In this document: positions 40,201 through 43,410 of the stretch, piece after piece
Layout of the letters: every line of letters starts with the position of its first letter
Numbering within the stretch: position 1 is the stretch's first letter
DNA from: Symsagittifera roscoffensis
Lineage: Eukaryota; Xenacoelomorpha; Acoela; Convolutidae
Assembly (NCBI RefSeq): GCF_963678635.1
Contig: NC_087066.1
Coordinates: 47,343,129 to 47,407,128, forward strand
DNA: 64,000 nt
Reading direction: 5' to 3'
Notes under the pieces: model-generated
What the model was told of the DNA's origin: nothing
Database searches by the model: none
What the model saw: only the letters and a program-made list of their open reading frames with translations
Made by a program: the position numbers and the translations under genes

Positions 40201-40785
40201 TATGGAGGTCAACCCATGTTCACTGTTACTCTTTTATCAAAGTTTTACAGGCAACTAGACGTATTTTTCAGGAAATAAAAAAATGTTTTTTTTTCACTAC
40301 TACTTGTTTTTTTTTGTTCAGAAAAAAGCCAAAACAAAAAAAATACGTTTAGTTGCCTTGCCCATGCCGATCCTGCAACTGTTCATTGTGTGGCATTTTC
40401 CTACTTGCAGAATATAAACCGATGCGGCCTGTCGGCGAACTGTGCCACTTCGAGGCAGCACAACCAGGCACTCACATTCACAAGGTAAACAAAACCAACA
40501 ATCGATTCAATCAGCGGCTTGATTTTATTCCTCTTTTAGCGGTAGCAAAAAAAAGTGAACCCACTTTGTAAATCAAACCTCTGATAAAACTTCGCTGATT
40601 TTTCTGTTACATGGCCCAAAGTTTAAACTAAACTTTCCATATCCTCAAATTTGGACCGTAGTTGGGTTCTGTGAGATTGTAACCTTAAAAAAGCTTTATT
40701 CATGCTCAGAATTTGATAATTTTCTGCCATTTTCTTACCAAACACTTAAATCATTTTGTTTCAGAATGTGAGAAGACAGACCTGA
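924..40785 (+). CDS. secreted multi-domain protein, PAN/apple-like and FN3-like modules (10-exon model)
   Basis: I do not recognise a specific orthologue. Exons inferred from splice sites and continuous phase are 924-1236, 6491-6526, 6599-6889, 12881-13168, 15325-15499, 21134-21231, 23580-23736, 39413-39456, 40411-40484 and 40765-40785. They total 1,497 nt, a 498-residue protein. Residues 1-18 are a hydrophobic signal peptide. A Cys-rich PAN-like segment follows to about 104, then two beta-rich FN3-like modules (about 117-213 and 214-309), a PAN-like module (310-400) and a second Cys-rich module (401-498). Most module boundaries are phase 1, typical of shuffled extracellular domains. No transmembrane segment is seen, so the product is probably secreted. 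Exons 1-7 are well supported; exons 8-10 rest mainly on phase continuity, and exon 8 has a weak donor. The gene may end differently. The large intron holds the LTR retroelement in sense orientation. Confidence 0.6.
1237..2038. other. intron 1 sequence, no feature apart from a C run
   Basis: Intronic AT-rich DNA. A short poly-C run sits near 1,471. I see no coding or RNA feature. Confidence 0.4.
2039..4420 (+). repeat. 2.4-kb dispersed repeat, copy 1 (inverted partner at 47.14-49.53 kb)
   Basis: This stretch is similar along its length to the reverse complement of 47,140-49,530. Shared landmarks in matching order are a poly-C run (2,139-2,158, opposite a poly-G run at 49,410-49,441), a segment rich in CCCC/GGGG words, TTCTC/GAGAA hairpin units around 3,730-3,870, and TCTCGGTCGCCCCG near 4,305. 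Base composition is richer in G and C than the surroundings. No frame is conserved between the copies, so it looks non-coding. Terminal repeats and target duplications were not found, and the ends are approximate. Confidence 0.75.
2139..2158. repeat. poly-C tract of dispersed repeat copy 1
   Basis: An uninterrupted C run of about 19-20 bases, mirrored by the longer poly-G run in the inverted copy near 49,410-49,441. Confidence 0.9.
4421..5761. other. intron 1 sequence, nothing recognised
   Basis: AT-rich intronic DNA between the dispersed repeat and the TIR element. I see no coding frame, RNA gene or repeat. Confidence 0.35.
5770..6050. mobile_element. 281-bp TIR miniature element with 8-bp target duplication and internal tRNA-like core
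   Basis: The ends are 25-bp inverted repeats with three mismatches; the outer part reads GG(T/C)A(C/T)T(G/A)GTTTACTTG. They are flanked by a perfect 8-bp direct repeat, GATATTGC, at 5,762-5,769 and 6,051-6,058. An 8-bp duplication points to hAT-type (or P-type) transposition. There is no coding capacity, so it is non-autonomous. A related left end lies at 59,703-59,727. Confidence 0.8.
5854..5928 (-). repeat. tRNA-like sequence inside the TIR element
   Basis: Read on the minus strand it has an A-box-like TAGTCTAGTGGTTA, then a B-box-like CTCAAATCCCG about 40 nt later, spaced as in a tRNA. Arm pairing is imperfect, so I treat it as tRNA-derived rather than a working tRNA gene. Confidence 0.55.
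6491..6526 (+). CDS. exon 2: 36-nt linker exon
   Basis: Bounded by a strong acceptor (TTTGTTTCAG) and a GTATAT donor, phase 1 in and phase 1 out. It encodes a short Ala/Thr/Ser/Gly-rich linker joining the PAN-like and FN3-like parts. It is too short to be found by open-frame length. Confidence 0.55.
6599..6889 (+). CDS. exon 3: first FN3-like module
   Basis: A 291-nt phase-1/phase-1 exon between ATATTTAG and GTTAGT splice sites. The 97-residue module has the F..L.AGSTYTV pattern typical of the E-F region of fibronectin-III folds and Cys residues that could form disulphides. The family assignment rests on pattern only. Confidence 0.65.
6890..9789. other. intron 3 sequence, nothing recognised
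   Basis: Very AT-rich intronic DNA with homopolymer A and T runs. No supported coding, RNA or repeat feature was found. Short open frames here have no coding character. Confidence 0.4.
9790..10960 (-). pseudogene. degenerate non-LTR retrotransposon reverse transcriptase (Jockey/CR1-like)
   Basis: Minus-strand fragments in broken frames carry classic non-LTR RT motifs. These are an N-terminal NDYFVSIGPKL block, QQFGFRNKRSTIDA, HKCHLYGLRGVPLNLL, then VPQSSVLGPLLFLIYITDLP. The catalytic (F/Y)ADD box reads HATDT, so the first Asp pair is lost. Stops and frameshifts separate the blocks. The element is dead and inserted antisense in an intron of the secreted-protein gene. Clade assignment is by motif appearance only. 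Confidence 0.8.
11307..11748. mobile_element. hAT-type MITE, CAGGGG family, copy 1
   Basis: Begins CAGGGGAGGATATAGG and ends CTAAATCCGCCCCTG, an imperfect terminal inverted repeat starting with the hAT-like CAGGG. Flanks share TTAGAA within what would be an 8-bp duplication (6 of 8). The interior has poly-G tracts and is similar to the element at 20,256-20,672. Confidence 0.8.
12070..12155. repeat. tandem duplication, ~43 bp x2
   Basis: The segment beginning TATTTCTCTTGAATTTTTTT and ending TAGTTTTGTCAA is present twice in immediate tandem with a one-base length difference and one C/T change. Confidence 0.8.
12325..12650. mobile_element. Tc1/mariner-like terminal fragments, head-to-head at a perfect palindrome
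   Basis: A 22-bp perfect palindrome at 12,325-12,346, with half-site ATCAGCACTGT, is two copies of the same terminus (CAGTGCTGATTTAAATTA, then TCCGGAC) abutting at a TA. The rightward copy continues to about 12,650 and matches 18,525-18,850. The TA at the edge and the terminus style suggest Tc1/mariner, but no transposase is present. Confidence 0.6.
12881..13168 (+). CDS. exon 4: second FN3-like module
   Basis: A 288-nt exon, phase 1 to phase 1, between TTGTTGTAG and CAG|GTGTGT. The 96-residue module has alternating hydrophobic strands and a PANSYEIHFQL stretch comparable to the Y-V-V strand of FN3 folds. It is the same size and phase as exon 3, consistent with module duplication. Confidence 0.65.
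13495..14395. repeat. 76-bp minisatellite, about 11-12 copies
   Basis: The word ACATGTATA recurs at 13,531, 13,607, 13,683, 13,759, 13,835, 13,911, 13,987, 14,063, 14,139 and 14,214, with a decayed copy at 14,289. This gives a nearly invariant 76-bp period. Each unit also carries a palindromic GTTCTAGAAC or GTTCGAGAAC and an AAATCGTACTAACAC block. The last units become shorter and degenerate. Confidence 0.95.
14480..15130. repeat. AAAT-rich low-complexity block with ~305-bp tandem duplication
   Basis: Runs of AAAT/AATA units. A longer mixed segment (GCAAAAGTGAAATGTACAAA and what follows, through a CAAACAGACCCATAAT block) occurs near 14,510-14,700 and again near 14,815-15,000, so the block includes a direct duplication of about 305 bp. 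Apparent minus-strand Phe/Tyr/Ile-rich frames here come from this composition. Confidence 0.9.
15325..15499 (+). CDS. exon 5: first half of PAN/apple-like module
   Basis: The supported core runs from the TERTCGESYSF segment to a GGCG|GTAAGA donor. The start at 15,325 is chosen because it gives the needed phase 1, although its acceptor (ATCAG) lacks a pyrimidine tract. Cys spacing (RTCGESY, QCRNKC, TKCNYYTF) followed by the next exon's CYLSTTC matches the PAN/apple pattern. Confidence 0.6.
16141..16212 (+). repeat. tRNA-like sequence followed by a T run
   Basis: A-box-like TAGTCTGGAGATAACG and B-box GGGTTCGAACC, with a T run starting at 16,213. AGGTCCTGG and CCAGGACCT flank the B box as a 9-bp perfect hairpin. 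The acceptor stem does not close well, so a tRNA-derived repeat or SINE head is more likely than a real tRNA gene. Confidence 0.6.
16216..18524. other. intron 5 sequence, no gene found
   Basis: AT-rich intronic DNA with many T runs. No coding motif, RNA gene or clear repeat was seen. Confidence 0.35.
18525..18850. mobile_element. Tc1/mariner-like terminal fragment, second copy
   Basis: Starts at a TA with CAGTGCTGATTTAAATTAAC, then CGGACAAAACG, and runs parallel to 12,338-12,650 (shared TTTTTCTCAA, GAATTAATATGGTG and AATGGGTCA blocks). It has no coding content. Confidence 0.6.
19390..19600. mobile_element. hAT-type MITE, CAGGGG family, 3'-truncated copy
   Basis: Left end CAGGGGCGGATCTAAGATTT plus a poly-G run and interior words shared with the copies at 11,307 and 20,256 (GAGCTCTCC, then TTTTTGGCC). 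No right terminal repeat was found. Confidence 0.7.
20256..20672. mobile_element. hAT-type MITE, CAGGGG family, intact 417-bp copy
   Basis: Perfect 16-bp terminal inverted repeats, CAGGGGCGGATTTAGG and CCTAAATCCGCCCCTG. Flanking octamers TCTGAAAT and CCTGAAAT match at 7 of 8, as expected for an 8-bp hAT duplication. It is non-coding, with poly-G near the left end. Confidence 0.92.
21134..21231 (+). CDS. exon 6: second half of PAN/apple-like module
   Basis: A strong acceptor (TTTTTTCAG) and a GGCAG|GTGGGT donor, phase 2 in and phase 1 out. It contributes RCYLSTTC, which completes the PAN-type C-Y-L-C signature begun in exon 5. Confidence 0.68.
21535..21870. repeat. dispersed repeat, copy A of a ~1.2-kb-spaced pair
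   Basis: Matches 22,745-23,060 with substitutions. Shared landmarks are TTTCGCTCCTT, TATATCGCGCGTTATTTGTC, CCCAAATTGGCCAAAATG and GATCACAGGT. No coding content. Confidence 0.75.
22745..23060. repeat. dispersed repeat, copy B
   Basis: Diverged direct copy of 21,535-21,870. The short reading frames in both copies are not conserved, so I do not call genes here. Confidence 0.75.
23580..23736 (+). CDS. exon 7: Cys-rich PAN-like module
   Basis: Acceptor TGATTTCAG with the correct phase. The exon encodes a Cys-rich stretch (KKMCDSMYVGG, NSCPW, DCAKFC). A GTAAAA donor at 23,737 overlaps an in-frame TAA at 23,738, so this is either the terminal exon or, as modelled, continues across the retroelement to 39,413. 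Confidence 0.6.
24125..24330. repeat. degenerate 27-30-bp GC-rich tandem array
   Basis: About seven imperfect copies of a unit with core GGCGCGACTTAA followed by an A/G-rich stretch and ACTG. CpG-rich in an AT-rich setting, it ends about 70 bp before the 5' LTR. Confidence 0.75.
24394..24397. repeat. target site duplication, left (CAAT)
   Basis: CAAT directly precedes the 5' LTR and is repeated directly after the 3' LTR at 38,372-38,375. A 4-bp duplication is in the range for Ty3-like elements. Confidence 0.85.
24398..24805 (+). repeat. 5' LTR (408 bp)
   Basis: Starts TGGAACC and ends CCTAACTCA. It has a TATA-like TATAAGA at 24,670, an AATAAA at 24,602 and a hairpin with arms GTGCTGAA and TTCAGCAC around 24,514-24,541. 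I found no difference from 37,964-38,371. AATAAA lies upstream of the TATA-like word, so these assignments are tentative. Confidence 0.95.
24808..24822 (+). promoter_or_regulatory. putative tRNA primer-binding site
   Basis: TGGTGCGACCATAAG begins two bases after the LTR. TGG is complementary to the CCA end of a tRNA, and the position is correct for minus-strand priming. I cannot say which tRNA ends with the matching sequence. Confidence 0.65.
24894..25127 (+). CDS. small leader ORF, unknown function
   Basis: A 77-codon ATG frame in the leader between primer-binding site and pol. The product is Arg/Leu/Ile-rich and basic and shows no zinc knuckle, protease motif or other known domain. It is too short to be a usual gag. 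It may be an upstream ORF, an exon of a spliced product or chance. Confidence 0.3.
   Translation: MLYDNNLIEMSLRLNRSEPIFRTIIELPGIGRRHRTKDDIRQSRNLPYSYMIVRQKPEQTFIFRILLAMNLDFHLQT
25450..25550 (+). repeat. duplicated hairpin motif in the leader
   Basis: GATCATCAAGGCTTATCCTT followed by GGATC occurs twice, near 25,458 and 25,518. Each copy can fold with CAAGG pairing to CCTTG around a CTTAT loop. The position in an untranslated retroelement leader suggests a possible packaging or dimerisation signal, which is inference. Confidence 0.6.
25590..25965 (+). repeat. three degenerate leader repeats with candidate splice donors
   Basis: A TCGAT-(A/T)CT-CCAACCCT motif recurs three times (about 25,602, 25,818 and 25,929), each preceded by related AT-rich sequence. 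GTAAGT words at 25,757 and 25,873 are candidate donors for subgenomic RNAs. No long frame is present. Confidence 0.45.
26059..29847 (+). CDS. pol: retroelement Pol: reverse transcriptase, RNase H, integrase (no protease)
   Basis: An uninterrupted 1,262-codon frame. The RT spans about residues 120-300, with FTTADMNSAYNQ and the YLDD catalytic box at 259-262. RNase H follows (MCDASNFGIGAALL and TDHKP motifs, about 400-530). An integrase zinc region lies near 770-812 (GHSGSEKTY and CNDCIVC). The catalytic triad is D843, D903 and E939, with 35 residues between the last two. The motif order is that of Ty3-like (Metaviridae) or retrovirus-like elements. The first 60 residues look like a protease-RT linker, but there is no D(T/S)G protease motif and no upstream frame to supply one. 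The frame is intact and likely active. Its expression without a preceding gag is unexplained. Confidence 0.95.
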   Translation: MSFKNLGNKQTIILHNCEIDNKKYDLVITPHTQTVGYIRTKRQTLKRKIITKQTQITQDEFEKLAKQLIKYSSVYATSKFDVGKISSSLHLPLKPDAVFKKQRASKVPIHLHDKVNRLLDILEQYNIISPVNKEEQPKGNTFINPVIILAKGESLKIVLDARYLNSLIDESKCNWPIEPIQVILTKINGKYFTTADMNSAYNQMPLDEQSRRLTQFVIGNQQYEFNRLFYGISIGPAAFSAFMSKIFRPLILKKNAITYLDDVFMQSQTKDEMFNVLEKYHQILQNENLKAAPDKSHFFLTRVKFLGHNIERKTITPLKSRIDAIQKLQPPTNKKKIQEFLGMLNFLSKYVYKMQLYLRPFYNILRQQNNFEWNTEHQARFEEIKKLLTEQISNTIPDPDQPFYAMCDASNFGIGAALLQSHNGTNKMNLISANSRLFTQAELRLSTLMRECTAIIYTLTEYEFLILGSKHPTVLFTDHKPIIFLFTQKSNPNHRVYRFQLILMKFPNLHIVWTAGKNLALPDTLSRNTPPELLTRKTTVEIPKNIKFYLAENETSPRLECKYAVKTDIEQSQINNLQHFPLYLDCQNNHYEVDLLGTSTFKPIPYSQWIKSNTQQKRTKQHLPKKDHFPLIEKEDLTDKINLSGPQTNDSKYTINQVFDLHDPLDTIPLSKLEIENIFLPPTETITISTLKQYQNLDPIIRQLKSWHKYKTKPIKADSTILGNKTLLRYFRKFNNTTINEKTDLLEYNLNESTVPCLPISMILIAFNISHTQNIKGHSGSEKTYSNFIQNFYFPNAPIWIKVLCNDCIVCQLNKPYPNQKQIAQKQDFKGQSLYFNHRISFDTKGPISPSSEGNSYIMVIVDAFTHYVALNPVPHCNAYYAYTTLYEHWIAKFGLPEILVTDNGTEFINNEIITLCHLYNIKHKPRTSHAPWTNGLVEGMNRSLQEYLRCIINGNDTKYTEWSADVKLFPLAYNSQITTTLGMSPYEMVFNQKPRKPIMFTANSHKNAQGYCQPTKDSICYNLPLHTHDEDHFHHPQILKLASGTHTEWILNRDKKHNEIYQKITKKLLQRQNINEQINSRFTPASDLKIGTFVLIPNFNTQKGISKKLQPLRKGPYQIIAKPTDVTYKITDSNKKEIVQHRNNLLPYYPKEYALRELTQLYSFTGLKIIQNEPHLKNTEQNDNPTENQNTKPTATKNNTQNHKESPKQRKNRKMTEQIIPQEEIDKSEHRKTTRLRNQPRKNYKMFIPQSKILKKVEFKK
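29848..30447 (+). other. spacer between pol and the downstream ORF cluster
   Basis: No long ATG frame. The direct repeat TTAGCCTAAAGTA occurs at about 30,209 and 30,238. The last ~150 bases are an open, Lys/Gln/Asn-rich frame without its own start. It ends in TAA at 30,445-30,447, immediately followed in frame by the ATG of the next ORF. Confidence 0.5.
30448..30678 (+). CDS. small hydrophobic ORF A (76 aa), probable membrane protein
   Basis: The product has a nearly continuous hydrophobic core from about residue 20 to 55 (FIIFLFDLL, FLIILIIFCNIFLIFY), enough for one long or two short membrane spans. The start ATG directly follows an in-frame TAA. The TGA stop overlaps the next start as ATGA. 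It matches no family known to me. Size and hydrophobicity suggest a viroporin-like or signal-anchor protein, which is inference. Confidence 0.5.
   Translation: MLFSQTVAQILINFKHFFSILEAFIIFLFDLLESFLIILIIFCNIFLIFYTILELFLQLSKTLEYIHRYDFNNLSK
30675..30863 (+). CDS. small hydrophobic ORF B1 (62 aa), probable two-span membrane protein
   Basis: Starts in the ATGA overlap with ORF A. It has two hydrophobic segments (DIFLLFVIFITFLSSLILTI and AIITFALATIFLIIF) separated by a short basic loop (CKCIKKA), a hairpin-type small membrane protein. It ends TAA, one codon, TAA. The same frame then stays open for 1.1 kb. Confidence 0.5.
   Translation: MIRTIFSRTDIFLLFVIFITFLSSLILTICKCIKKAIITFALATIFLIIFLEEYYNKHKPSH
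30870..32006 (+). CDS. Met-free open frame B2 (~378 codons), unknown structural or accessory protein
   Basis: An open frame with no in-frame ATG at all. The first ~270 codons are rich in Pro, Ser, Thr, Gln and Asn and look disordered. The last ~100 codons look folded (RLHNWALNRLQYRQDI, FEITVKLNNI, KYDRYTKNTIGYITFYNPYS). It is in the same frame as ORF B1 after a double stop and overlaps the envelope start by 13 nt. It could be made by non-AUG initiation, readthrough (the second stop reads TAA CAA TTC) or splicing. No zinc knuckle or matrix motif supports calling it gag, but position and length allow a structural role. Length and codon regularity argue against chance. Confidence 0.6.
   Translation, partial: QFKNPSKIATQQSQNQSSPTSSQDNQTPPSTTQNPPTSTRISFQDNPYTFEERHARLSEPLEPVQRQASLSEPTYNLYPTLPQELSRIRNLSQNQNTTEIDRQIIHPRRNRNFQTPRVHFDIPQSPSQTTPENTTGITPETPTLFSQRSTSSLPSDYLGSTPTSEQIRENPFNPPNQTSRFPYWTTHSFTQGEPNLVNDPIDISTDTTTSSSLPETLSLPSTPSISQFSPLPFNLNFPNNLDARYREQSSINIPLRLDWNTFTAPPPLFGQHQESNRLHNWALNRLQYRQDIHNDIRDHNIQILQQNSLQLKFEITVKLNNITQHPYPLNPPNITAQSLPPPFITTEVIYKYDRYTKNTIGYITFYNPYSGLSYTCIF
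31994..34612 (+). CDS. env: envelope-like glycoprotein (872 aa), resembling chuvirus-type glycoproteins
   Basis: Signal peptide at residues 1-18, then a Cys-containing ectodomain with several N-x-S/T sites. Residues about 440-560 hold a conserved-looking core: LCELERTQIL, AGYLLSGNRSNFL, an Trp-Phe-Tyr-x-Cys word, CYKRIPIFY, HFVD and RRTYF, ending in a PCGSE cysteine. Hydrophobic segments lie near 706-726 and 743-765, followed by a ~105-residue Pro/Asn/Gln-rich tail. From family knowledge this core resembles glycoproteins of chuvirus-like negative-strand RNA viruses that retroelements have captured. I cannot test this here. No clear furin site is seen. The frame overlaps B2 by 13 nt and ends in the ATGA that starts ORF C. 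No disabling mutation is seen. Confidence 0.78.
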   Translation: MYILKLLIFLQLLFLVTSNQNINPSPRTGPQDLLVTHYDCEENEQKTLHKYAINQVSQCETEPQAIETTDIIATLYSKARATTVTGYKFTATFSEKKVHCSQVSNGNKNRLDHESFYQSNIERLLHLNPDDCKNELLRLNITRNKNSQRKLVNFQVFSDSVHQSQLERHQGHIKLDEKYPYNGAHGRLTYDLHDKHWIPHIGINNPSNCKADTKNKGYQEIMFFDWKIQLEKIQLTRDLSDNTMIYQGIRLPCKNDQGYCDPTTRTQATIVWFPEDTCTTFQVAKIHARMIKFHEKYFIQSIPYEQVHPSRKLSSDFRNIDNIENKLTRFQIYQETELACKYRNPLHRTQYSEILVEYEKGFDMTTGKVKIDPYATGHPLNEGTSYIPVNFEKSNGQPGGHLKPYDTRSTRLQELSLMNTTYFGNIHYDIHLDMKLDYTISRIFQEMSLSELETLHQLCELERTQILQSLALAVLKIPYAGYLLSGNRSNFLDYEGNILWFYTCTKKVSPLYVFEDKRCYKRIPIFYKNKVHFVDTLSRRTYFWDTAVPCGSENSHNVVQLNPDENKYYLLTPYPTLMQSLKKFSPESIRAIARNPNIDLQSIGIYSKSDIQHHIRTQQFQELLTQMDTIQRQSIDQNLRKLAETAGFADIYTQDYSGYFKDIKDYIYLNGGKYRPQDISPINIFSFVTLKNEILDFLGWPYYILEKLTILYAMFNFIGFLFSLLKGIYNTCAIHTQVNRQASVARILFAGFFGIFSTSINKILLDAQIKEYNTKITTRQNTYDEEHNNVDTQPTAPQLPPLPNNHPLSLVPRNFRNLAITHNPNFRLTTSQSPVQHIITHQSQDDNTYEQIIEQPHTTAFQSQNNNFFSPR
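34609..35553 (+). CDS. ORF C, first part (314 aa), ends at an in-frame TAA
   Basis: Starts in an ATGA overlap with the envelope stop. The N-terminal ~200 residues are Pro/Ser/Thr/Asn-rich and disordered. The remainder (from about RAYRTFKRKFPNHPF) looks folded. The reading stops at TAA (35,551-35,553), but the same frame continues for 282 further codons. The element shows no known family for this protein. Confidence 0.6.
   Translation: MSRQLGSLHRSNSHPTNLPSSIPIIPLFAFPPPDFPPSNVTSGMNSDTNSQISVLYSISQLNNPNIETPDEFADSEPSPSNNFHNPSHFSQPPFQPILSNNPDPITPTPSYASQVTPTYSSYHSDQSSPDTPRISPELDNFITLQQQPYHLNTPTINQISSTTNSSNPPTPSSNYTESLAPSSTSTESSLNTNRAYRTFKRKFPNHPFPAKPGTAREYINHPQHTNTKEFLAITLPSFPQYTLNTPHDANETRNFVDEYVLMPTLSWTSYYHFTNPLCLPLTNTSIDTDRNKDMLYRLTTPLTARQFTYVGYKK
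35554..36402 (+). CDS. ORF C, second part, in-frame extension beyond one TAA
   Basis: An open, same-frame continuation of ORF C, ending TAA at 36,400-36,402. It encodes a folded-looking, aromatic-rich region (ITEKFFIKTPYVFTLNIF, YSYYRFIQNHFDLHTPS, FLNFTYCI). Its first in-frame ATG is only at 35,869, so readthrough is the simplest route to the whole region. The stop context is AAA TAA CTA; a following CTA is known to favour readthrough in several viruses and genes. A recent point mutation is the alternative. Confidence 0.55.
   Translation, partial: LKIHTAPRANEYTLEYYDHNIIRANQDQFLDDDRFANPQITEKFFIKTPYVFTLNIFDRKFDHIISEALTNTQAYESFKERFQIFSLTFHFLAPHERDLHCSHDIMLRTKQTHTYSYYRFIQNHFDLHTPSRQPHHRFQFINSKYTSPYFLNFTYCIKDTNLHGILRNYDPITQMYIFCPITKTFNAEESRPFLIPHEFVQPIEIPILEFIHNTKFNHKLYNLIQNTPYEFAVGTEELTTIKALQLLWPLLQTKNIIRILAKLLTTSELIHDIFPHGFFPDD
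36406..36485 (+). other. 80-bp intron just after the ORF C stop
   Basis: Donor CAG|GTAAGTAT, a TACTAAC branch-site word at 36,429-36,435 and a TTTTCTTTAG acceptor. The donor is 3 nt after the stop codon, too close to trigger junction-dependent decay. Because the element moves through RNA, its presence means unspliced RNA is kept for packaging. Confidence 0.65.
36486..37963 (+). other. retroelement 3' untranslated region
   Basis: No credible gene. GCAGTAAAT occurs four times at 36,610-36,735 among AAAATTCCCCC words. CGGCCTAACCCACC-type words repeat near 37,258 and 37,303. A purine-rich stretch (AAGAAGAAGCGGAAGAAAA) lies near 37,857, but the bases directly before the 3' LTR (ACCCGGATGGG) are only weakly purine-rich, so the polypurine tract is uncertain. 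Confidence 0.45.
37964..38371 (+). repeat. 3' LTR (408 bp)
   Basis: Same length and, by eye, same sequence as 24,398-24,805. It is followed directly by CAAT at 38,372-38,375, the right target duplication. Confidence 0.95.
38376..39412. other. intron sequence right of the retroelement
   Basis: AT-rich intronic DNA. A fragment CATTCAGGGCTTTGCC near 38,570 resembles the arm of the foldback element at 56.5-56.9 kb. Nothing else was seen. Confidence 0.35.
39413..39456 (+). CDS. candidate exon 8 of the secreted protein
   Basis: Strong acceptor (CGTTTATTTTCAG). Read in phase 2, as needed after exon 7, it gives GDCPMGYLSVKSYP. Exit phase 1 fits the next exon. The donor (CCGG|GTCGAC) is weak, so this is phase-supported inference. 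Confidence 0.4.
40411..40484 (+). CDS. candidate exon 9 of the secreted protein
   Basis: Acceptor TTTTCCTACTTGCAG and donor CACAAG|GTAAAC are both good. In phase 1 it encodes YKPMRPVGELCHFEAAQPGT and a short tail. Joining to the acceptor at 40,765 adds six codons and a TGA at 40,783-40,785. Confidence 0.45.
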
Positions 40786-41860
40786 TGTTACGTTTTGCAT
40801 CCCAACTCTCAAGGGGGAGATCTGCAAGCAAAAAGAAAAAAATGAAAAATCTTCAAATCACACGTCTCAAGGAGTAAAAAACAATTAGGTATTTTTCCTC
40901 AAAATCTCAAAAGTTAGTATTAGTAGCTAGATAGAAAAAAGTAGTTTGAACAAATGTGTGTCACTTCAACAAATCATAATTAATGAGCGAAAAAATTTGA
41001 AATTATTTTTCTACTTTTTTCACGGAAGCAAAAACTGAGTGACTGTCTGAAAACAGAGCTGTAAAACGTCAAAATTGATGTTTTATGCGTTTATAAAGCA
41101 AAATTTGAAAACTTCTGTACTCACTTTATTTTTTATTTTGGCTAAAACAAAATCTAACGGTTTACATTTTTTCCCGCTCCTCGATCATAAAACACACCAT
41201 CATATTTTCTTCATTGTAACTGTGAGCAGCTTCTGATTTATGAAATTTATGAATGAACTTTTTCAGTAAGAGCGAATTGTGTTCGTATTTCAATTTAATA
41301 GGATATTTAAATTACTAAGATTCTTACTTTTCATCTGTTTTTCAAATGCAGAAAAAAAAGTAAAAATTATTAGTTTGATGCTTTTACGAAAAATGCTTGG
41401 GAAGTTGCTTTTACGAAAAATGTTCTGAGAAAAAATTTGATTACCGAGAAGAATAATTGAACCTGAGCAAAAAAATCCACAATGATAACAAAAAATAAAC
41501 CTTGAACAATCAAATTACCGAAACTCTCAAAAAATCGCTCCAGAATTGAACATTTTTGCAAAATTTTTCTTGCACTCTAATTCAAATCAAAGTAGTTCTG
41601 ATTGAATTGCAATGATCTAATAACTTCGCCCCAAAGCTATCTAACTCGAACAAAACGAGATGCACGGTTTGGCAGAGTTCAAATATTGTTTTAAGATAAT
41701 GCACACAGCTGCATTTCACACTTTTTGGACATGATTGTTTTTTTTGCGTTCCTCTACATAATGCACTTTTATACGCGTAGTTTTCAAGCAACAGGGGATG
41801 ACCACCGAGAAAACAAAAACCTTACAGAACTAATATCACTCTCTCAACTCCTCAATCATT
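40786..41860. other. intergenic sequence after the secreted-protein gene
   Basis: AT-rich, with no supported coding, RNA or repeat feature. Confidence 0.35.
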
Positions 41861-41869
41861 CCGCATAAC

Positions 41870-42905
41870 TCGAAAGTCGGTAGACTCTTTCCTTTACTGA
41901 AATCGGGCAAAAGTAAAGACGAACAAAAAAGCGACCGATCTATAGCTCCTTTATCCCCAGAAACAAAATTGATTGAAAGAATCCTGCTGGATGACTTCAA
42001 CAATATCCCATTAGCAGATCACCAGCACGGATTTCGAAAAAACAGGTCAACAAATACTGCCTTACACTGCATAGCCACTGACATAAGAAACTAGCTAATC
42101 AACTTCGTCCTCCAGACGGCACACTCCTAGTTGATTTCGATCTTACTGTAGCTTTCGACAAAATGGATCACGGTATCTTGCTGCACGATCTTGAAAAGTC
42201 GTCTCTTCCAAACAACACAATAAGATGGATAACATCATATTTACAAAGCAGGGCAACTTATGTTGAATTTATAATTGAAAAATAAAAAATGCGACAAATT
42301 TAACACGGTGTATCTCAAGGAGGAGTCTTGTCGCCAATTCTATTCAATATTTACATGTCAACAATGCCCCTTCCATCTGCCATAAACATCAAAATAGCAA
42401 CATATGCAAATCACATTTCTATCACCGAAATTGAACTAAAGAAATTGAACTACAGGTACAGCCCAGCCCTATCTAATTACTCTATACAATTGGCTTCAGA
42501 AATGCAATTTTAAATCATCTGCAGCGACTATCATAAGAACCTCGAACAAAGAAATGAAGAATCAAACTAAGGTGAATATTGAAAACAACCCACTACCCAC
42601 CATTCAAAAACCTAGAATTCTAGGAGTCACCTTTGATATTTTCTTTATTATCACTGAGCACATTGCCTCAGAGATAAACAAAATCCAAACACGCAAAAAC
42701 TTACTAAAAAAGCTCTCCGGTACAAGCTGGTATGCAGCAAAAAAAACTCTAAATATTACACAAAATGCCATTGGGCGTAGTGTTCTCAATTATGCAGCTC
42801 CTGTATGGACACCTTCAGTAAATGATTCTCGTTGGAAAGACCTTGAAACTCGAAAAAACACAGCACTTAGAATTGTAACAGGCTGCAAAAATGACCCCAA
42901 ATGAA
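41870..42905 (+). pseudogene. degenerate non-LTR retrotransposon RT (Jockey/CR1-like), + strand
   Basis: Broken frames carry RSIAPLSPETKLIERILL, HQHGFRKNRSTNTALHC, a DFDLTVAFDKMDH block, GVSQGGVLSPILFNIYM, and a C-terminal region with GRSVLNYAAPVWTPS and ALRIVTGCKNDP. This is the usual motif order for Jockey/CR1-type elements. The catalytic box reads YANH instead of (F/Y)ADD, and there are several in-frame stops, so it is dead. Related but weaker sequence may continue to about 43,320. Confidence 0.85.
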
Positions 42906-43334
42906 CACCCTCATTGTGAAACTCAGATACTGCCAGCAAAAGATTACAATGAAACGTTAAGCAAACAATTTATAACTGGCTGCCATCAACAAGAACGGTC
43001 TTACTCACAGACTTCAGGTAGGAATCACTTTACAAAAAACACATATTTTTGAAACTATAGAATTCAATTACAAAACTCTTCAAAACAGTTATAAGTAATT
43101 GGGAAACTATTACAGCAGAATACAAAACTGCTTTTCTATTTGGTCAAAGCCAAGAGTTTCAAGTGCTCTTAATTGGTATCGAATAAATGTTAATACAGAA
43201 ATTATCAAAAAACCATACAATTCGGAAAATATCAAACACCAAGTCTAAAAAAATAAGTGGTACAAAGTTAATTTGACCAATTAGATTCCCTTCACTAAAT
43301 TTGGAAGATTTTGCGATGCATATGGTGTGCCAAG

Positions 43335-43410
43335 TAAAAACATCGCGTTACGCTTTCAGCATTATGAACAAAACTTTCAAAGCGCACAAAAACTAGTCCA
43401 ATTATCAACA
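43335..43410. repeat. short dispersed repeat (partner at 57.30-57.37 kb)
   Basis: Shares TCGCGTTACGCTTTCAG, ATTATGAA and AAA-TTTCAAAG blocks with 57,298-57,365. It is probably a fragment of an interspersed element. Confidence 0.6.
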